This document shows positions 25,052 through 32,584 of a stretch of 64,000 nt of DNA, piece after piece; the first letter of the stretch is position 1; the number at the start of each line of letters is the position of its first letter. The notes under the pieces were generated by a model. It worked only from the letters and a program-made list of their open reading frames with translations, was not told the DNA's origin and ran no database searches. This DNA is from Paenarthrobacter sp. DKR-5 (GTDB lineage Bacteria; Actinomycetota; Actinomycetes; Actinomycetales; Micrococcaceae). Position numbers and translations under genes: made by a program. The stretch spans positions 1-64,000 of the forward strand of contig NZ_JAHBOI010000008.1 of the NCBI RefSeq assembly GCF_018531425.1. Direction: 5' to 3'.

Positions 25052-25219
25052 TCAGCTGCCGGTGTCCGGGGCGGGTTTTTCCTCGTCCCCGCGGTCCGGT
25101 CCTTCCGCGGGCTCCTCGGCTCTGCTCCTCGTGTCCGTGGGGTCCTGCGATTCGTCGCCCTCCGCGGGCGCCTCGCTGTGGACCCGCTCGTCCGGTGCCG
25201 GTTCCTGGGGATCATTCAT
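25052..25219 (-). CDS. Small acidic disordered protein (55 residues)
   Basis: The ATG at 25219 is 8 nt after AAAGGAG on the minus strand. The 55 residues begin MNDPQEPAPDERVHSEAPAE and end PAPDTGS, with Glu, Asp and Pro making up about half. There is no hydrophobic stretch, so it is a soluble, intrinsically disordered protein. Longer ORFs on both strands here have implausible composition and no ribosome site. The function is unknown. Confidence 0.6.
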   Translation of the reverse strand: MNDPQEPAPDERVHSEAPAEGDESQDPTDTRSRAEEPAEGPDRGDEEKPAPDTGS

Positions 25220-25399
25220 GCTGGGCACTCCTTTGCGGCAATCATTCCCGATACCGATGCCGGAAGCCTACGTCCTGCTTCCCTGCCGTGGATACCCCAC
25301 CGCCCCGGCCATGTGGGCGGCCCGCCGGACAGCCCGCCCGGGCGACGACTGCCCTTGTTTGCCCTTGTTTTTCACCACCAGATGCTCTAGGAGTTGACC

Positions 25400-26536
25400 A
25401 TGCCGGCCATGCTGCGGTCACTGGAAACGGCGGTTCCCGCCACCACTCTCACCCAGAACGAGGTGCGGGACGTCTTCGCCGCGCAGCCCGGGCTGTCCCG
25501 GCTGGGGGCACGCCTCGTGAAGACGTGCTTCGACGGGTCCGGGATCGACACCCGCTACACGGCTGTGGAGGAAATGAGCCTGGCCCGGCACAGCGACAAC
25601 CCTGTCTTCTTCGATGCCGGGTCGGGACTGCTGCTGAGCCCGAGCACCAAGGTCCGGAACGAGCTCTTTGCCACGGAGGCGACAAAGCTCTTCGTCGACG
25701 CCGCGGCGCGGGCGCTGGCCGCCTGCGAGGGGGTGGAGGCTGCGGACGTGACGCACGTCGTCACCGTTTCCTGCACAGGGTTCTTCAACCCTGGGCCGGA
25801 CTACCGGATCGTGCGGGAACTGAACCTGGACCCGGCCGTGGAGCGGTACCACCTCGGCTTCATGGGCTGTTACGCCGCTTTCCCCGCCCTCCGGGCGGCG
25901 AAAGCCTTCTGCGATGCGGATCCGAACGCCGTCGTCCTAGTGGTGGCAGCGGAGCTGTGCTCCCTGCACGTGCGCAGCTCCAACAACCCTGACACCATCA
26001 TGGGCTCCTCGTTGTTCGGCGACGGCGCCGGAGCCGCCGTGGTCACGGCGCGGCAGCTCCCGCCCGGCGCTCCGGCCATCCGGCTGGACGCCTTCGCCAC
26101 CACCCTCACGCCCGTCGGCGAGGATTCCATGGCGTGGAACATCGGCGACGAAGGCTTCGAGATGGTGCTGGGCACCTACGTGCCGCACATCATCGAGGAG
26201 CACATCACCGGCGCCCTGGAACCGCTGCTGGCGGGCAGCCCGGCCTTCGCTTCCGGCAGGCACAGCGACATCCCGCACTGGGCCATCCATCCGGGCGGCC
26301 GCAGCATCCTGGACCGGATAGAAACCGTCCTCGGCCTGACGGCGGAGCAGCTCCTCCCGGCCCGCGACACCCTCCGCCGGTACGGGAACATGAGCAGCGC
26401 CACCGTGCTGTTTGTCCTCAAGCACATCCTCGAACAGGACCCCGGCCGCGAGGACGAACCCATTTGCGCGATGGCGTTCGGCCCCGGCCTGACCGTGGAG
26501 ACCGGCCTGTTCACCAAGATCGCCCCGGGCAGATGA
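25400..26536 (+). CDS. Type III polyketide synthase (chalcone synthase-like)
   Basis: The ATG at 25400 follows TAGGAG by 6 nt, giving 378 residues. The catalytic triad is complete: Cys125 in VVTVSCTGFFNPG, His297 in WAIHPGG and Asn330 in YGNMSSATV. The protein resembles bacterial enzymes that extend acyl starters with malonyl-CoA to make alkylresorcinols or alkylpyrones. Its stop overlaps the start of a methyltransferase, which is followed by a flavin monooxygenase, the same functional order as the srsABC phenolic-lipid genes of Streptomyces. The starter unit cannot be read from the sequence. Confidence 0.93.
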   Translation: MPAMLRSLETAVPATTLTQNEVRDVFAAQPGLSRLGARLVKTCFDGSGIDTRYTAVEEMSLARHSDNPVFFDAGSGLLLSPSTKVRNELFATEATKLFVDAAARALAACEGVEAADVTHVVTVSCTGFFNPGPDYRIVRELNLDPAVERYHLGFMGCYAAFPALRAAKAFCDADPNAVVLVVAAELCSLHVRSSNNPDTIMGSSLFGDGAGAAVVTARQLPPGAPAIRLDAFATTLTPVGEDSMAWNIGDEGFEMVLGTYVPHIIEEHITGALEPLLAGSPAFASGRHSDIPHWAIHPGGRSILDRIETVLGLTAEQLLPARDTLRRYGNMSSATVLFVLKHILEQDPGREDEPICAMAFGPGLTVETGLFTKIAPGR

Positions 26537-27228
26537 TCCTGCTCCGCAACAGAGCTCTCGACGCCGTTGAGGAGATGGACAAGCCCGATTGCGATCCCCG
26601 GCTGCTGGCGAGAACCTACGCGCAGTTCCGGCTGGTGAACCGGCCCATCGCCCGGTGGCGGACGATCTACAGGAAATGGCTCCGCCCCGCCATGGTTCCC
26701 GGCCGGCCCTGCTCGCTGCTCGACGTCGGGTGCGGCGGCGGCGACGTCGCCTTCGATCTTGTCCGCTGGGCGGCGCGCGACGGAATCGAGCTTGCCGTTA
26801 CCGCCATTGACCCGGATGAGCGCGCACTCGCCTTCTCCACCGCACACCCGCAAGCCGGGGCGGTGACGTTTCGCAGGGCCACCAGCGCGGACCTGGTGAA
26901 GGAAGCCGCCACGTTCGACTTCGTGGTCTCCAATCACGTGCTCCACCATCTGGGGGACGCGGAACTGACCGGCCTCCTCGCCGATTCAAAGCAGCTCTGC
27001 CGGCGGCTGGCGCTGCACAACGACATTGAACGCTCCCCCGCCGCCTACCTGCTCTTCTTCCTCGGCGCCCTGCCGTTCCGGGGATCCTTCATCCGGCGCG
27101 ACGGGCTGACCTCGATCCGCCGCAGCTACACGGTGCAGGAGCTGGAGCGCGCGGCCCCCGAGGGGTGGTCCGCGCGCCGCCTGGCTCCGTTCCGTACCCT
27201 GCTCGTGCACCAGCCCGCGGGGGCATGA
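26533..27228 (+). CDS. Class I SAM-dependent methyltransferase of the polyketide operon
   Basis: The protein is 231 residues and begins inside the stop of the polyketide synthase gene (ATGA at 26533-26536). SAM motif I is LLDVGCGGGDVAFDL, followed by an acidic residue at AIDPDERAL and the post-I motif FDFVVSNHVLHHL. The region after residue 165 (AAYLLFFLGALPF) is hydrophobic and may contact a lipid substrate. It probably methylates the polyketide product on oxygen or carbon. It is a different fold from SrsB of Streptomyces, so the step is analogous rather than proven homologous. Confidence 0.88.
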   Translation: MILLRNRALDAVEEMDKPDCDPRLLARTYAQFRLVNRPIARWRTIYRKWLRPAMVPGRPCSLLDVGCGGGDVAFDLVRWAARDGIELAVTAIDPDERALAFSTAHPQAGAVTFRRATSADLVKEAATFDFVVSNHVLHHLGDAELTGLLADSKQLCRRLALHNDIERSPAAYLLFFLGALPFRGSFIRRDGLTSIRRSYTVQELERAAPEGWSARRLAPFRTLLVHQPAGA

Positions 27229-27229
27229 G

Positions 27230-28372
27230 GTGCACGACGTCGTGATCGTCGGCGGCGGCCCGGTCGGCCTGTACCTGGGGATTCTGCTGCTGCAACGGGG
27301 ACTGAGCATCGCGGTGCTGGAGCAGCGGGCCACAGCGCCCGCCCACTCCAAGGCCATCGGGATCCATCCGCCTGCCCTGGAGGCACTCGACCGGGCCGAG
27401 GTGGCACGCGACCTGGTGGCCGCCGGGGTGAAAATCGACCGCGGCGTGGCCTTGAGCAACGGCAGGGAAATCGCTCGGCTGAGCTTCGACCGGCCGGGAA
27501 TGCAGCCGCCGTTCATCCTCTCCGTCCCGCAATGGCGGACCGAAGCAGTACTCGAGCGCCGCCTCCGCGCCCTGGACCCCGGCGCTCTGGTCCGAGGAGC
27601 CCGGGTGGGCCGCGTCGAGCACCGCTCAACCCACGCCGTCGTCAGCGCGGACCGCGCGGGCTCCTTGGAGAAGTTCGAGGCACGCTTTGTCATTGGTGCC
27701 GACGGCGCGCGCTCGGCGGTCCGGGCCGGCCTGGGCATCCGGGCGCCCGAGCGGGTCCACCCGGACGCCTATCTGATGGGCGACTTCGCCGACCCCGGCA
27801 CCAACCGGACCACGGCAGTCCTCCACCTCGAGGCGGCCGGCGTCGTCGAATCCTTCCCGCTGCCGGAGGGCATGCGCCGCTGGGTGGTGCGCATGCCGTC
27901 CGCTGTGATCGGCGCCGCACCGGAGGACCTCTCGGCGATCGTCCATGCCCGGACCGGCATCAGCCCGGATCCGCGCACCAGCACCATGCTGAGCTCGTTC
28001 ACCCCGCGCACCACAATTGCCCGCAACTCGGTGCAGGGCCGGACAGTTCTCATCGGCGACGCGGCCCACGAGGTGAGCCCCATCGGCGGGCAGGGAATGA
28101 ACCTCGGATGGCTCGACGCGGCAGCCCTGGCACCCCTGCTCACCGCCGCCTCGGCCCGCGGTTCGGCCGGGCCGGGCGCCGCGGACTTCCTCCGCTACGA
28201 AGCGGACCGGCGCCGCGCGGCGCTCACTGCGGCCCGGCGTGCCCACGTGAACATGCTGCTCGGGCGCCCCCTCCCGCCGGACGTGGTGAAGGCCCGCGAC
28301 GCCCTGCTGCGCTCGCTCTTCGGGGCGCCCCCGGTAGCTGCCTGGGCCACCCGCCGGTTCACCATGCAGTGA
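27230..28372 (+). CDS. FAD-dependent monooxygenase of the polyketide operon
   Basis: The protein is 380 residues; its GTG is one base after the methyltransferase stop. The dinucleotide motif is VVIVGGGPVGLYLGILLLQRG, the middle motif has FVIGADGARSAVR, and the FAD-ribose motif is LIGDAAHEVSPIGGQGMNLG, as in phenol hydroxylase/UbiH-type aromatic hydroxylases. It probably hydroxylates the resorcinol or pyrone ring, which could lead to a quinone. The stop codon is the first base triplet of an 18-bp tandem repeat. Confidence 0.9.
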   Translation: MHDVVIVGGGPVGLYLGILLLQRGLSIAVLEQRATAPAHSKAIGIHPPALEALDRAEVARDLVAAGVKIDRGVALSNGREIARLSFDRPGMQPPFILSVPQWRTEAVLERRLRALDPGALVRGARVGRVEHRSTHAVVSADRAGSLEKFEARFVIGADGARSAVRAGLGIRAPERVHPDAYLMGDFADPGTNRTTAVLHLEAAGVVESFPLPEGMRRWVVRMPSAVIGAAPEDLSAIVHARTGISPDPRTSTMLSSFTPRTTIARNSVQGRTVLIGDAAHEVSPIGGQGMNLGWLDAAALAPLLTAASARGSAGPGAADFLRYEADRRRAALTAARRAHVNMLLGRPLPPDVVKARDALLRSLFGAPPVAAWATRRFTMQ

Positions 28373-28423
28373 CCGGGCACTGGGCAGTGATCGGGCATTG
28401 CGCAATGATCGGGCATTGTGCAG
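28370..28423. repeat. Three tandem 18-bp repeats beginning at a stop codon
   Basis: The units tgaccgggcactgggcag, tgatcgggcattgcgcaa and tgatcgggcattgtgcag lie head to tail at 28370, 28388 and 28406. The first TGA is the stop of the monooxygenase gene. Copies two and three differ at only two positions. The period is 18 nt, so every unit places TGA in the same frame. It lies 75 nt before the molybdoenzyme ATG. Confidence 0.85.
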
Positions 28424-28497
28424 GGCCCTTGTCCTCTACCGCGCGGGTCCCTAGTGTGGGGAAGGTCCGACCGGCCGAGGCAAGAGCGGAGAAACCC

Positions 28498-30963
28498 ATG
28501 GTGAGCAAGGACCGAATAGCGGAACCATGGGGCGCCCGAAGCCCTTACGGACCCGGCGACGAGTGGCCCACCCGGGTGGACAGCTACCTCGCGGACGGCA
28601 TCAGCCAGGACGAGGTCGACCGCTGGGTGCAGACGGCGTCCATCCTGCATTCCAACGGCGATGCCCTGGACATCGCGGTCAAGGACGAGCGCATCGTGGG
28701 GGTGCGCGGGCGCGCAACGGACAGGGTGAACCATGGCCGGCTCGGGGTGAAGGACCTCTACGGCTGGCAAGCGAACGCTTCCCCGGACCGCCTGACGGTC
28801 CCGCTCATCAGGGAAGGCGGCCGCCTCGTCGAAACGGACTGGGACACCGCCATGGGCCGGATCGTCGAACGAACCAAGACGCTGCTGGCGGAACAGGGCC
28901 CCAGCGCCGTCGGCTTCTACACGACCGGCCAGCTGTTCGCCGAGGAGTATTACACTCTGGGCACCCTCGCCCACGGCGGACTGGGCACCAACCATGTGGA
29001 CGGGAACACGCGGCTCTGCACGGCGACCGCGGCCGCGGCCCTCAAGGAGTCCTTCGCCTGCGACGGCCAGCCCGGCTCCTACACCGACATCGACCACGCC
29101 GACGTCATAGCTCTCTACGGTCACAATGTGGCCGAGACCCAAAGCGTGTTGTGGATGCGGATGCTGGACCGCCTCGCCGGCCCGAACCCGCCGAAGATCA
29201 TCTGCGTCGACCCGCGGCCCACCGAGGTCGCCCGCCACGCCACGGTCCACCTGGCGCCCCTGCCCGGCACCAACGTGGCCCTGATGAACGGGCTGCTGCA
29301 CGAGATCATCGCCAACGGCTGGGTGGACCACTCCTACATCGAAGCCCATGCGGTGGGCTACGAAGAGCTGGCCGAACGGGTGAAGGAGTACTCCCCCGAC
29401 GTCGTCGCCACCATCTGCGACGTACCGGCAGCACAAATCCGCGAAGCTGCTTCGATCCTCGGCCACGCCGAGCGGCTGCTCTCGACGGTCCTGCAGGGCT
29501 TCTACCAGTCCAACCAGGCAACAGCAGCAGCCGTCCAGGTCAACAACGTCAACATTATTCGAGGGATGCTCGGCAAGCCCGGCTGCGGGATCCTGCAGAT
29601 GAACGGCCAGCCGACAGCGCAAAACACGCGGGAGTGCGGCGGAGACGGGGACCTGCCCGCCTTCCGCAACTGGTCCAACGACGAACACGTGAAGGACCTG
29701 GCGCGGGTGTGGAACGTGGACCCGATGCAGATCCCGCACTACTCGCCGCCCACGCACGTCATGCAGATGATGCGCTACGCCGAAGACGGCTCGATCAGGA
29801 TGCTCTGGGTCAGCGGCACCAACCCGGCCGTGTCCCTGCCCGAACTGCGGCGGGTCCGCTCCATCCTCGAACAGGAGCGGCTCTTCCTCGTTGTCCAGGA
29901 CATCTTCCTTTCGGAGACCGCAGCGCTGGCCGACGTCGTCCTGCCGGCAGCGACATGGGGCGAAAAGACGGGAACATTCACCAACGTGGACAGGACGGTG
30001 CACCTGTCCGAGAAGGCTGTCGAGCCGCCCGGGCAGGCCCGCGCGGACCTGGACATCTTCATTGACTACGCGCAGCGGCTTGGCCTGAAGGACAAGGACG
30101 GCGGTCCGCTGATCAAGTGGCACGACGCCGAATCCGCCTTCGAGGCCTGGAAGGAATGCAGCCGGGGACGGCCGTGCGACTACACCGGCATCACCTACGA
30201 CAAGCTGCGCGGGGGCTCGGGAATCCAGTGGCCCTGCAACGAGGAGAATCCCGAGGGCACGGAGCGGCTCTACGAGGGCGGCAACTTCTGGAGCTCGCCC
30301 GAATACTGCGAGAGCTACGGCCGCGACCTCGTCACAGGGGCACCTGTGGAACCCACTGAGTACAAGGCCCTGAACCCGACGGGGAAGGCCATCCTCCGGG
30401 CTGCCGGCTACCTGCCCCCGCACGAGATGGTCAGCGAGGACTATCCCTTCATGCTGATCACCGGCCGGACGCTCTACCACTTCCACACCCGCACCAAGAC
30501 GGCCCGCGCGCCGCAGCTGCAGGCGGCCGCCCCCGAGGTGTGGGTGGAAGTCGCCGAGGACGACGCCGACGCCGCCGGCATCGCGGAAGGGGACCTTCTG
30601 CGGGTCTCGAGTCCCCGCGGATCGATCCAGGCCAAAGCGCGCATCACTGGCATCCGCACGGGCGTGGTCTTCGTGCCCTTCCATTACGGGTACTGGGACA
30701 CGGACGGCAGCCACGGACCGGACGACGCCGGGCGGGCGGCGAACGAGCTCACCATCACCGACTGGGACGCGTGCTCCAAGCAGCCCATTTTCAAGACCGC
30801 CGCCGCCCGGATCGAGCGCGTTCGTGCAGCTGACGGGCCGGCTCCGGCGCCTACCAACACGGCGTCCGCCCCGGCGTCGGCCGTCGGTTTCACAACGCAC
30901 GGCGGGGCTGATGCCGGCGCCGGGGAGGAACCGCAGGAACGGGCCACGGAGGCAACGCGATGA
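28498..30963 (+). CDS. Molybdopterin oxidoreductase, nitrate reductase-like, lacking the N-terminal 4Fe-4S cysteines
   Basis: The ATG at 28498 follows CGGAG by 7 nt; the protein is 821 residues. The bis-MGD fold is clear: DPRPTEVARHATVHLAPLPGTNVALMNGL, WVSGTNPAVSLPELRR, a WGEKTGTFTNVDRTVHLSEKAV loop and a C-terminal MopB dinucleotide domain (LITGRTLYHFHTRTKT). The likely Mo ligand is Cys174 in NTRLCTATAA, at the position used by NapA-type enzymes. At the place of the CxxCxxxC iron-sulfur motif the sequence reads TASILHSNGD (residues 46-55), with no Cys. Electron entry must therefore differ from NapA or NasA. It overlaps the next gene by 4 nt. Confidence 0.88.
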   Translation: MVSKDRIAEPWGARSPYGPGDEWPTRVDSYLADGISQDEVDRWVQTASILHSNGDALDIAVKDERIVGVRGRATDRVNHGRLGVKDLYGWQANASPDRLTVPLIREGGRLVETDWDTAMGRIVERTKTLLAEQGPSAVGFYTTGQLFAEEYYTLGTLAHGGLGTNHVDGNTRLCTATAAAALKESFACDGQPGSYTDIDHADVIALYGHNVAETQSVLWMRMLDRLAGPNPPKIICVDPRPTEVARHATVHLAPLPGTNVALMNGLLHEIIANGWVDHSYIEAHAVGYEELAERVKEYSPDVVATICDVPAAQIREAASILGHAERLLSTVLQGFYQSNQATAAAVQVNNVNIIRGMLGKPGCGILQMNGQPTAQNTRECGGDGDLPAFRNWSNDEHVKDLARVWNVDPMQIPHYSPPTHVMQMMRYAEDGSIRMLWVSGTNPAVSLPELRRVRSILEQERLFLVVQDIFLSETAALADVVLPAATWGEKTGTFTNVDRTVHLSEKAVEPPGQARADLDIFIDYAQRLGLKDKDGGPLIKWHDAESAFEAWKECSRGRPCDYTGITYDKLRGGSGIQWPCNEENPEGTERLYEGGNFWSSPEYCESYGRDLVTGAPVEPTEYKALNPTGKAILRAAGYLPPHEMVSEDYPFMLITGRTLYHFHTRTKTARAPQLQAAAPEVWVEVAEDDADAAGIAEGDLLRVSSPRGSIQAKARITGIRTGVVFVPFHYGYWDTDGSHGPDDAGRAANELTITDWDACSKQPIFKTAAARIERVRAADGPAPAPTNTASAPASAVGFTTHGGADAGAGEEPQERATEATR

Positions 30964-31442
30964 AGATCGGGCTCGCATTGAAGGAACTGCACCGGTCCGA
31001 GGAAGAGCTGGCCCACGAGCTGCTGCGGATCTCGGACCGGCACAAGGTGGACCATGAAATCTTCCACCTGGCGAAGGATCTGGCGCGCTGGTCGCAGCAG
31101 CACGTCAGGGCCATCGCGGAGATCGGCCGACGGTACGACCAGGAGCTCGATCCCGCCGCAGGCTCCGAGCCAGGAGCCGTGAAGGCCATGCTGGAGAAGA
31201 GCAGCGAACTGACCGGGCGGCGCGGGCCGGCCGCACTCCTGCTGCTGCGCGACCTCCGCGAGGTCTACACCCAGGCGGCCGGTGTCTCCGTGGACTGGGA
31301 GCTGCTGGCGCAGGCGGCCCAGGGCATCAAGCACACGGATCTGCTGGAGCTGGCGGAACGCTGCCACCCGGAGACGCTGCGGCAGATGCGCTGGGCCAAC
31401 GCCAAGCTCAAGGAGAGCGCCACCCAGATCCTGGTCAGCTGA
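30960..31442 (+). CDS. All-helical protein coupled to the molybdoenzyme
   Basis: The protein is 160 residues and starts inside the stop of the molybdoenzyme (ATGA at 30960-30963). It is predicted wholly helical, with many His, Glu and Arg (HRSEEELAHELLRISDRHKVDHEIFHLAKDLARW). The spacing of H-x-x-x-E residues could support a hemerythrin- or ferritin-like bundle, but I cannot assign a family. The tight coupling suggests a partner, chaperone or electron-transfer role for the molybdoenzyme. There is no signal peptide or membrane segment. Confidence 0.72.
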   Translation: MKIGLALKELHRSEEELAHELLRISDRHKVDHEIFHLAKDLARWSQQHVRAIAEIGRRYDQELDPAAGSEPGAVKAMLEKSSELTGRRGPAALLLLRDLREVYTQAAGVSVDWELLAQAAQGIKHTDLLELAERCHPETLRQMRWANAKLKESATQILVS

Positions 31443-31472
31443 AGGCACCCGTTTTCGGCCTATCCTTGGCGG

Positions 31473-32126
31473 GTGACCGTTTCCTCAGCACTGCTCTCCT
31501 TTGCCGTCATCGCCGGGCTGCTGACGATTGTCCCGGGCCTGGACACCGCCCTGGTGCTGCGCTCGGCCATCTCCCGCAGCCGCGGCTATGCCTTCGCGAC
31601 GGCTCTGGGTATCAACACCGGCGCCCTGATCTGGGGGATCGCTGCCGCGGTCGGTGCCTCCGCACTGCTCGCGGCCTCCGAAACGGCCTACCGGATCCTC
31701 ACCCTCGCCGGGGCCGCCTACATGGTGTGGCTCGGTGCGTCCATGCTGTGGAAGACCTTCCGCCGGGCGCCGGGGGCGCCGACGTCGTCGGCCACCGCCG
31801 CGACAGTGCCGCCCACCACCCGCGGGGACCTGCTGCGGGCGTGGCTGACCGGCGCGGGGACCAACCTGCTCAACCCGAAGGTCGGCGTCTTCTACCTGGC
31901 GATGATCCCGCAGTTCATCCCCACCGGCGTCTCCCCGATGCTGATGGGCGCCCTGCTCGCCGGCGTGCACAACGTGCTGGGCCTGGCCTGGTTCACGCTG
32001 ATCATCCTCGGTACCGGCTTCGCCGCCCGCTGGCTGAAGAACGCCCGCTCGGCGAAGATCATCGACCGGATCACCGGCACTGTGCTGATCGGCTTCGGCA
32101 TCAAGCTCGCCGCCCAGCCGCACTGA
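31473..32126 (+). CDS. LysE/RhtB-family exporter
   Basis: The protein is 217 residues with a GTG start and about six membrane helices. The family signature is clear near residue 15 (GLLTIVPGLDTALVLRSAISRSRGYAFATALGINTGALIWG) and in the middle (LTGAGTNLLNPKVGVFYLAMIPQFI). LysE-type proteins export amino acids or related metabolites using the proton gradient. The substrate is unknown. It begins 30 bp after the helical gene and could share its transcript. Confidence 0.9.
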   Translation: MTVSSALLSFAVIAGLLTIVPGLDTALVLRSAISRSRGYAFATALGINTGALIWGIAAAVGASALLAASETAYRILTLAGAAYMVWLGASMLWKTFRRAPGAPTSSATAATVPPTTRGDLLRAWLTGAGTNLLNPKVGVFYLAMIPQFIPTGVSPMLMGALLAGVHNVLGLAWFTLIILGTGFAARWLKNARSAKIIDRITGTVLIGFGIKLAAQPH

Positions 32127-32177
32127 CGCCCCGCGAAGACGGCGTCGCGCCCCGCGACTACCGCTCCACATGCACGC

Positions 32178-32207
32178 TTGCATACCCCCGGGGGTATCAC
32201 CCATACT
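32178..32207 (+). promoter_or_regulatory. Promoter with a 16-bp palindromic operator for the rhodanese gene
   Basis: A TTGCAT -35 box (32178-32183) and a CATACT -10 box (32202-32207) are 18 bp apart. The spacer is filled by the perfect palindrome atacccccgggggtat (32182-32197). This C-tract/G-tract form resembles operators of CsoR-family repressors, including the persulfide-sensing CstR type that controls sulfur-transfer genes. No such regulator is coded in the window. Confidence 0.72.
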
Positions 32208-32248
32208 GGAATCATTCGCTTCACACCCTCCGATGAAAGGGAACCACC

Positions 32249-32545
32249 ATGGCTGAAATCACCATCAACGAGACCAACGACCGCCGCACCAAGGACCAGA
32301 TCGTCGACGTCCGCGAGGACTTCGAGGTGGCCGAGGGCATGATCCCCGAGGCCGTGCACATCCCGATGGGCGAACTCGGCGCGCGTCTGGCCGAGCTGGA
32401 CAAGTCCCGCCCCGTCATCGCCGTGTGCCGCAGCGGCAACCGCAGCGCCCGCGTCGCCGACGCCCTCAACCAGGCCGGCTACCAGGCGGACACCATGGCT
32501 GGCGGCATGATGGCATGGCAGTCGGCGGGTCTGCCCACGCGCTAA
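32249..32545 (+). CDS. Single-domain rhodanese-like sulfurtransferase
   Basis: The protein is 98 residues, preceded by GAAAGGGAA. It is a one-domain rhodanese with catalytic Cys60 in the loop CRSGNRS and the substrate-site Arg and Asp of VDVREDFEVAEGMIPEAVHIPMGEL. It moves sulfane sulfur from a persulfide donor to an acceptor thiol. The palindromic operator upstream suggests induction by reactive sulfur or possibly metal stress. The MFS gene follows 39 bp later and may be under the same promoter. Confidence 0.93.
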   Translation: MAEITINETNDRRTKDQIVDVREDFEVAEGMIPEAVHIPMGELGARLAELDKSRPVIAVCRSGNRSARVADALNQAGYQADTMAGGMMAWQSAGLPTR

Positions 32546-32584
32546 TCTCGAAGAAACACCGGCACCATGAGGGGGACGATACCG

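Noticed and set aside
24989-25390. A 133-codon plus-strand frame opposite the small acidic gene
   Set aside because: It has no ribosome site, and the minus-strand 55-residue frame has both a good site and a plausible composition.
28370-28423. Possible CRISPR or iteron origin
   Set aside because: There are only three contiguous 18-nt units and no replication gene or AT-rich region nearby.
28195-30978. A 927-codon minus-strand frame opposite the molybdoenzyme
   Set aside because: It is an antisense shadow with low-complexity Gly/Arg/Val/His composition and no start signal.
25400-31442. One combined operon of polyketide and molybdoenzyme genes
   Set aside because: A 125-bp gap with a tandem repeat separates them, and the chemistry gives no link.
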